Shown here: positions 57,831 through 64,000 of the stretch, piece by piece
How positions within the stretch are numbered: the stretch's first letter is position 1
How the letters are laid out: each line of letters starts with the position of its first letter
NCBI GenBank assembly: GCA_902625845.1
Contig: CACOCT010000002.1
Span: forward strand, 81,566-145,565
Length of the DNA: 64,000 nucleotides
DNA from: an uncultured Prochlorococcus sp.
GTDB lineage: Bacteria > Cyanobacteriota > Cyanobacteriia > PCC-6307 > Cyanobiaceae
Reading direction: 5' to 3'
The notes under the pieces: generated by a model
The model's database searches: none
What the model saw: only the letters and a program-made list of their open reading frames with translations
What the model was told of the DNA's origin: nothing
Made by a program: the position numbers and the translations under genes

Positions 57831-58511
57831 ATGACTAATATTGTTGATTATTTACTTATCGGCAATACGAGACTTCACTGGGCTTTTTATAAAAACAATT
57901 CATATGATTTTTGCCATACATTAGTTAATGAGTCATTACCAAAAAATATTGATTTTAAAAAGTTAATTTGGGCTTCAGTTGGAAAATATCCTACGAATAA
58001 GTTATTGAAAAAAAATCAAGTAACTCTTAGAGATATAAATTTAAAAAATATGCCTAATTTCATAGGGATTGATAGAGCATTAGTTTGTTTTGCAGCGTTA
58101 AGTATGATTAAAAATAAATTTAGCAAAAATTTATTAATAGTTGATTTAGGGACAACAGTATCAATGACAAAAATAGATAATCAAGGAAATATCTTAGGAG
58201 GACAATTATTTCCAGGTTTTACAACCCAATTAAAATCTATGGAACAAAATACTAAAAATCTTGTTTTCCCAAAGAAACTTTTTATTCCTAAGAATAAATT
58301 TGAAATATCAACAATGAATGCGATGCTGAGAGGAGTTTATAATTCAATAATAGGAGCTATTAAGTTATCATTTGATTGCACAAAAGATATACTAATTCTT
58401 TGTGGAGGGGATGCAAATTTAATAGGAGATTTATTAAAAGAAGAAATCAAAAACTTTATAGTAAAACCAGATTTGGCTATGTATGGATTGATATTTTTAA
58501 ATAAAAAATAA
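57831..58511 (+). CDS. coaX: type III pantothenate kinase
   Basis: LLIGNTRLHWAF, IGIDRALVCFAA, LLIVDLGTTVSMTKID. Confidence 0.88.
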   Translation: MTNIVDYLLIGNTRLHWAFYKNNSYDFCHTLVNESLPKNIDFKKLIWASVGKYPTNKLLKKNQVTLRDINLKNMPNFIGIDRALVCFAALSMIKNKFSKNLLIVDLGTTVSMTKIDNQGNILGGQLFPGFTTQLKSMEQNTKNLVFPKKLFIPKNKFEISTMNAMLRGVYNSIIGAIKLSFDCTKDILILCGGDANLIGDLLKEEIKNFIVKPDLAMYGLIFLNKK

Positions 58512-58531
58512 ATTATGTTAAAAAAATTAAT

Positions 58532-58999
58532 TCAAGATAATTGCAAATCATTAATAATATGATCAGCCATAATTGCTGCTTTTACCTTTGAATATATCTT
58601 CTCAATATTTCCGCTAGCATCAATTACAAATGTATTTCTGAACATACCCATATATTCTTTCCCCATAAATTTTTTTAAACCATAACTCTCATAATCAGAT
58701 GCGACTTTACAGGGTACTGCATCTGTTAGAAGTATAAATGGAAGTTTAAATTTATCTATAAATTTTTGATGAGATGAAGAGCTATCCTTACTGATTCCTA
58801 GGACAATTATATTATTTCTTTTAAGAATATCCCAATTATCTTTAAAATTGCATGCCTCTTTCGTACATCCTGGTGTATTATCCTTAGGATAAAAATAGAT
58901 TATTACTCTTTTACCTTGAAAATCACTTAAAGATATTTCTTTTTCAAAAGCATCCTTTAAAGTAAATTGAGGTGCCTTATTGCCAATTTGAAGAACCAT
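58532..58999 (-). CDS. bcp: peroxiredoxin Q/Bcp
   Basis: IYFYPKDNTPGCTKEACNFKDNW; start at MVLQIGNK (58999) instead of the longer track ORF. Confidence 0.92.
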   Translation of the reverse strand: MVLQIGNKAPQFTLKDAFEKEISLSDFQGKRVIIYFYPKDNTPGCTKEACNFKDNWDILKRNNIIVLGISKDSSSSHQKFIDKFKLPFILLTDAVPCKVASDYESYGLKKFMGKEYMGMFRNTFVIDASGNIEKIYSKVKAAIMADHIINDLQLS

Positions 59000-59646
59000 T
59001 GAATCTAATAGATAACTATTCGAATAGATTACCAAAAATTTGGTTATATAAGCTGGGTCGCGTAACACATGATTCAACTTCAGTAGAATTGAAAGTTGCC
59101 TCAACTCTATCTCAAGCAAGAGCAAAAATATTTTTAGAAACAAGATATTACATAAGAGATGCCTTATCAGCTCTTTTTAAAATTAATCCTATTGAAATTC
59201 CCATTACTGCTAACCCAGGGGAACCACCAAAACTACCTAAAGGCATGGGATACATAAGTATTAGTCATTGTAAAGATGCTTTTATAATTGGCTGGCATCA
59301 AAATAATATTGGTATTGATATTGAAAGATCTGATAGAGATTTCAATTATCAAAAATTAGCAAAAAAGTATTTTCGAGAAAAAAATATAATAAAGTATAAC
59401 TTGAATAAATATTCAATCCTTAAAGAATGGAGCGCTATTGAAGCAGCAATAAAATGCGATAGAGGAAAATTATCAAAAGATTTAAAGGAATGGAAATTTC
59501 AAATCAATGAAGAGATTTTATACCACAAAAGTAAAAATATAAAATTAAATTTAATACAATTACCCTTTTTAGATTGGACTATTTCAATAGCCTATAGAAA
59601 AAAAATTTCATATGACCTACCAAAAATAATTTGTAGTAATTTATAA
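58972..59646 (+). CDS. 4'-phosphopantetheinyl transferase
   Basis: YISISHCKDAFIIGWHQNNIGIDIERSDRDFNYQKLAKKYF ... KEWSAIEAAIK; true start possibly TTG at 58999. Confidence 0.88.
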   Translation: MPYCQFEEPLNLIDNYSNRLPKIWLYKLGRVTHDSTSVELKVASTLSQARAKIFLETRYYIRDALSALFKINPIEIPITANPGEPPKLPKGMGYISISHCKDAFIIGWHQNNIGIDIERSDRDFNYQKLAKKYFREKNIIKYNLNKYSILKEWSAIEAAIKCDRGKLSKDLKEWKFQINEEILYHKSKNIKLNLIQLPFLDWTISIAYRKKISYDLPKIICSNL

Positions 59647-59655
59647 AATATTAAT

Positions 59656-60921
59656 TTAATAATTTTTATCGTATTCCCAACCACATTTATTAGGATGCCA
59701 TATTTTATGATCAATAAGATTATTTGGCATATATGTTTGAACTAGATCATCATTTATATAATTATGAGGATTTTTATAAGTTGTTGATTTATATTTCAAA
59801 TGATCTGGTACTAAAGATACTTTGTTTGATTTTACTTTTTCAATAGCATTAAAAATATATTTAGTGCTATTACTTTTTGGAGAAATTGCTAGGAATAATG
59901 ATGCTTGTGAAAGAAAATAATACCCCTCTGGATAACCAACCTTCTCAAAAGCTCCGTAACATGAATTTACAACCACTATTGCATTAGGGTCAGCCAAACC
60001 AATATCTTCACTTGCTGAAATCAATAATCTTCTGAAAATATAGTTTGGATCCTCACCTGCTTCAATCATATTTGCTAACCAATATAGAGTAGCATGAGGA
60101 TCAGAACCTCTTATAGACTTAATAAAAGCACTTACTACATCAAAATGATTATCTCCGTATTTATCATAAATAATATTTTTATTTTGAATTGAATCTTTAG
60201 CAATAGATAGATTTATTTCTATAATCCTGTCTTCGTTTTCAGCTGTAGTATCAACCGCTAATTCCAATGCATTAATAAGATTTCTAGCATCTCCACTTGA
60301 AAAGTTGATTAAATGATCGAGTGCTTCTTGGGTAATATTTATATTTTTTTTAATATCAGAATTTTGATAATGATAAATGACCTTATCAACTATTTTCTTA
60401 AGATCAAATTCACTTAATGGAGACAATTTAAAAACTCTTGACCTACTTAATAGAGCTTTATTAACTGCATATATCGGGTTTTCTGTAGTTGCTCCAATAA
60501 AAATGATTGTACCATTTTCGATTGAGGGTAATAATGCATCTTGCTGAACAGAAGTAAATCTATGAACCTCATCAATAAATAAAATTGTTTTTCTTTTTGT
60601 TTTTTTCCATCTTTCTTCAGCTAACAATATTTCATTTCTAAGATCCTTAACACCAGATAAAACAGCATTTAATTTAATCATTGCTGCTCTTGTATATGAA
60701 GAAATGATTTCTATTAAAGTTGTTTTCCCCACGCCTGGAGGACCTGAAAAAATTATATTACCAACCTTGTCATTTAATATCGCATTACGTAGTAGAGAAT
60801 CTTTTGAAAGGATATTGTGTTGTCCATAGAATTCTTCTATAGATTTTGGTCTTAGTCTATCTGCTAATGGTGCCTGGTTTAAAGTAGGCTGATGATTATC
60901 AAATAAATTATCAGATTGCAT
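59656..60921 (-). CDS. rarA: replication-associated recombination protein RarA/MgsA
   Basis: IIFSGPPGVGKTTLIEIIS, LFIDEVHRFTSVQQDALLPSIENGTIIFIGATTENP. Confidence 0.93.
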   Translation of the reverse strand: MQSDNLFDNHQPTLNQAPLADRLRPKSIEEFYGQHNILSKDSLLRNAILNDKVGNIIFSGPPGVGKTTLIEIISSYTRAAMIKLNAVLSGVKDLRNEILLAEERWKKTKRKTILFIDEVHRFTSVQQDALLPSIENGTIIFIGATTENPIYAVNKALLSRSRVFKLSPLSEFDLKKIVDKVIYHYQNSDIKKNINITQEALDHLINFSSGDARNLINALELAVDTTAENEDRIIEINLSIAKDSIQNKNIIYDKYGDNHFDVVSAFIKSIRGSDPHATLYWLANMIEAGEDPNYIFRRLLISASEDIGLADPNAIVVVNSCYGAFEKVGYPEGYYFLSQASLFLAISPKSNSTKYIFNAIEKVKSNKVSLVPDHLKYKSTTYKNPHNYINDDLVQTYMPNNLIDHKIWHPNKCGWEYDKNY

Positions 60922-60943
60922 TTTAAGAATCCTAAATTGAAAA

Positions 60944-62581
60944 TTAAGTTATTACTGTAGGCCGATCCATTTTTGTAAGTTTTGATATATTTAATAAATC
61001 ATCCAAACTTGTTATTAAATCCTGTAAAGCTATTTGAGGATTTAGATCAAGTTTTCCTTTTGATAGAGATGATTTTTCGAAGTATAATCTTAAAGTAGAA
61101 CCCTTCGTACCAGTGCCAGATAATCGCAATATTATTCTTGAATTATTTTCTAATATTATTCTCAGACCTTGATTAGTGCTAATGCTTTTATCGATAGGAT
61201 CTTCATAAGAAAAATTATCTGCATTTAAAACTAAACTATTAGAAAATCTCTCATCCTTTAACTTAGGTAAAAGTGACTCTAAATTTTCATAAATCTGATT
61301 AGCTATATCAGAAGGTATAGCTTCATAATCATGTCTTGAATAGTAATTCCGTCCAAATTTTGACCAATGCTGATTCATTAAATCCATCACTGAGCATTTT
61401 TTAGCTGCTAAAATTTGCAACCAAAACAATACTGCCCATAGTCCATCTTTTTCTCTTACATGATTGCTGCCTGTTCCAAAACTTTCTTCCCCGCATATAG
61501 TTATTTTATCTGAATCTAAAAGATTACCAAAAAACTTCCAACCTGTGGGAGTCTCGTAACAAGGAATATTTAATTCTTTGGCAACAGAATCAACCGCCAT
61601 ACTTGTAGGCATCGACCTCGCGACTCCAGACATAGCATCTTTGTAACCAGGAATGAGATTTGTATTAGCAGTTATCACTGCTAGACTATCACTTGGATTT
61701 ACAAAGCAACTTCTACCAAGAATCATATTTCTATCTCCATCTCCATCACATGCTGCACCAAAATCAAAGGATCTTTTATTAAGGAGTAAATCAGCTAATT
61801 TATCAGCATAGGTTAAATTTGGATCTGGATGTAAATTGCCAAAGTTTTGTAGAGGGGTTGAATTTATGAGACAACTCTCAGGAAGGCCAATTTTATTTAC
61901 AAATAATTCTCTTGCATACGGCCCCGTGACAGCATTCATTGCATCAAACACTATAGAAAAATTATTTTGTAAATAATCTCCTATTTGATCTAAATCAAAG
62001 ATTTTTTCCATTAAAGTTACATAATCTTCAACACCATTAATAATTTCAACAATCATATCTTTTATTTTGAAAGATCCTTCATTCTTGAAATCCGGGACAG
62101 GATAATCATAAAATTTATAATCTAATAATGATTGACTACATCTATATATTTGATTTGTAAGTTTTTCTGGAGCAGGCCCTCCATTTGAAATATTAACTTT
62201 TACTCCAAAATCTCCATCCAATCCACCTGGGTTATGACTTGCAGAAAGAATAATTCCTAAAAGAGCATTTCTTTTTCTAATCAGGTGTGACGCCGCAGGA
62301 GTTGATAAAAATCCATCCTTAGTAATAATAATTTTTCCTACATTATGTGCAGCACAAATCTGAATAATTTTTTGTATTGCTTTTTTATTCCCATATCTAC
62401 CGTCTCCACCAACTATCAAAGTGCTCCCTGTTAAATTATCCAGTTGAAGCAAAACTGACTCTATAAATATTTCCAAATAATGAGGCTCTTGAAATTGCAC
62501 AGTACTTTTTCTGAGGCCAGAAGTTCCCGGCTTCTGATCTTTGAAAGGTTTTGCTATATTGATATGTTTGATTTTATTCAT
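60944..62581 (-). CDS. pgm: phosphoglucomutase
   Basis: GTSGLRK, ILSASHNPGGLDGDFGVKVN, AACDGDGDRNMILG, ICGEESFGTGSNHVREKDGLWAVLFWL. Confidence 0.95.
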   Translation of the reverse strand: MNKIKHINIAKPFKDQKPGTSGLRKSTVQFQEPHYLEIFIESVLLQLDNLTGSTLIVGGDGRYGNKKAIQKIIQICAAHNVGKIIITKDGFLSTPAASHLIRKRNALLGIILSASHNPGGLDGDFGVKVNISNGGPAPEKLTNQIYRCSQSLLDYKFYDYPVPDFKNEGSFKIKDMIVEIINGVEDYVTLMEKIFDLDQIGDYLQNNFSIVFDAMNAVTGPYARELFVNKIGLPESCLINSTPLQNFGNLHPDPNLTYADKLADLLLNKRSFDFGAACDGDGDRNMILGRSCFVNPSDSLAVITANTNLIPGYKDAMSGVARSMPTSMAVDSVAKELNIPCYETPTGWKFFGNLLDSDKITICGEESFGTGSNHVREKDGLWAVLFWLQILAAKKCSVMDLMNQHWSKFGRNYYSRHDYEAIPSDIANQIYENLESLLPKLKDERFSNSLVLNADNFSYEDPIDKSISTNQGLRIILENNSRIILRLSGTGTKGSTLRLYFEKSSLSKGKLDLNPQIALQDLITSLDDLLNISKLTKMDRPTVIT

Positions 62582-62612
62582 CTCAAAATAATTTTTTGCA
62601 AATCTAACTAAT

Positions 62613-62783
62613 TTAATGAGGCATTTCGGAAGTTCTTAACATAGCGATAAACCATAAAGAACTAATAAATAAAGCCATTAATATGCCATAATTAATTCCA
62701 AATTTTGAAATTGTTATAGGGACCAGGAGTGGAAAAGTTAATGCTCCTATCAGGGGAGTAAAAGCAATAAATTTTTTTTTCAT
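62613..62783 (-). CDS. 56-aa small membrane protein
   Basis: MKKKFIAFTPLIGALTFPLLVPITISKFGINYGILMALFISSLWFIAMLRTSEMPH*; absent from the ORF track. Confidence 0.6.
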   Translation of the reverse strand: MKKKFIAFTPLIGALTFPLLVPITISKFGINYGILMALFISSLWFIAMLRTSEMPH

Positions 62784-62786
62784 AAA

Positions 62787-63932
62787 TTATTCAAACCATT
62801 CAGTTTCAGCATTAGATTTTTCATTCGTATTATCCACTGGTGTATCCCTATCAAATCGCATGGTAATAGATCTGTCTTGAACACCCGTTGAGTCTGTTGC
62901 TTTTATCTCATAATTCTGTGAGCCATCACGAAAAGGAACTTGAAGCCTAAATGTACCATCAGAAGCTAATGGAACATTTTCATCTCCAATTGTTAAGGTC
63001 GCAGATGGATCAGTTGCGCCATAAACAATAAGTTCTGCATCAGCCACTAACCAGAAAGATCTATTAGAAATTCCTACTCCTGAATCATTTAGCCCGGAAG
63101 ACCATGTACCAGCGCCTGAATCATTCTGATAAGAATTTGGTTTAAATGTTTTAGTATTCTCCATAAATTCTTCAGACCCGACTCTAGAGCGTTTTGAGTA
63201 AGTAGTAGCAACCTGATATAAACGCTCATGTAATCCATTTATCTCACTATCGTCTGTATTTGTTATGGCCAAATTAGTTTCTGATGGTGAATCAAGATTG
63301 AAAGGAACAAATTTATCTAAGATTTGTTCTGATGGCTGGGAATTAGGTACATGTCCCGCAGAAGAGAAAGCTAAAGAAACCCAATTAAATCCATACCTAT
63401 AGCCCAATTCAACTTTATAATCCCTATCAGGAATTGGTATAGGTAGATACCATTCAGTACTATAACTATCAACTGCAATTTCTCGTAATGTACCTTGATT
63501 GAAATCTCCATCTTTTGCACCTGTAACGTCATAAAGCCTTAGACATAATTTATTAGCACCAAGAGATTTTGCCTTTTCTCTATCAATCTCAGAAATCTGC
63601 CAAAAGACATAAGCCCAATCAGGATCTCTAGGCAAGAAAACTAAATTTGTTTTTGTCTCTACAGTAGTCGGTGTAGCAGTTAGTTTCTTATCAAGAAGGG
63701 TCTTATCATCTTTAAGGATATTCCTGTCATCTTTTTGAATATTATTATCTTCTTTAATTGGTGAAATATTTTTTGAATTATCTGCTTTAGTCTGGTAAGA
63801 AACTATTAAATCAACTAGTACAGCCTTAGTTTTACGACTGTAGAGGGGAACAGATAATTTACTCGCTACTTGTCGTAATTGTCTGAGGGTTAGACTAAGC
63901 AATTCATCCTTACCTTTAATCCCATCAGCCAC
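62787..63932 (-). CDS. DUF4912 protein with N-terminal Rho/SAP-like helical domain
   Basis: LLSLTLRQLRQVASKLSVPLYSRKTKAVLVDLI; LVFLPRDPDWAYVFWQIS. Confidence 0.87.
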   Translation of the reverse strand: MADGIKGKDELLSLTLRQLRQVASKLSVPLYSRKTKAVLVDLIVSYQTKADNSKNISPIKEDNNIQKDDRNILKDDKTLLDKKLTATPTTVETKTNLVFLPRDPDWAYVFWQISEIDREKAKSLGANKLCLRLYDVTGAKDGDFNQGTLREIAVDSYSTEWYLPIPIPDRDYKVELGYRYGFNWVSLAFSSAGHVPNSQPSEQILDKFVPFNLDSPSETNLAITNTDDSEINGLHERLYQVATTYSKRSRVGSEEFMENTKTFKPNSYQNDSGAGTWSSGLNDSGVGISNRSFWLVADAELIVYGATDPSATLTIGDENVPLASDGTFRLQVPFRDGSQNYEIKATDSTGVQDRSITMRFDRDTPVDNTNEKSNAETEWFE

Positions 63933-64000
63933 TTTAAAATCTCCGTTTTTGTTTGGGATCAGTATGTTCTTTTTTTTGCCAAACTGCGTGATATTTTCCA

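Noticed and set aside
1-64000. CRISPR array
   Set aside because: The 11-bp repeats are too short, lack regular spacers and have no cas genes nearby.

Overview
AT-rich picocyanobacterial chromosome segment, most likely high-light Prochlorococcus (judged from gene content and composition, no search run). It has two halves. (1) About 1-22250 is an accessory island ending at a tRNA-Asn(GTT) gene on the minus strand. It holds short or decayed ORFs, repeated small-RNA-like loci, a nitrite-assimilation cluster (cobA, CbiX-like chelatase, nirA, focA, HEAT protein), duplicated secreted-protein gene pairs, and a candidate defence module (J-domain protein, T5orf172/GIY-YIG-like protein, EVE-like + DUF91/NucS-like nuclease). 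(2) About 22290-64000 is ordinary core genome: cysK, ndhO, crtQ/zds, hemD, rbfA, aroK, nadB, htrA, trkH/trkA, NDH-2, cysH, coaX, bcp, rarA, pgm and others. The main finding is that the 3' end of the tRNA-Asn gene, with a terminator-like hairpin beside it, recurs as degenerate copies at 5951, 9181, 16603 and 19017 before the intact gene at 22177. Exact or near-exact 11-bp tandem direct repeats lie at roughly fixed distances from several of these copies, and the repeat sequence matches at the two ends of a given segment. This looks like a stack of tRNA-targeted integrative elements with element-specific arm-type sites (tycheposon-like or satellite-like) and no recombinase visible in the window. 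One segment carries the nirA cluster, whose divergent promoter region contains two perfect GTAN8TAC NtcA boxes.
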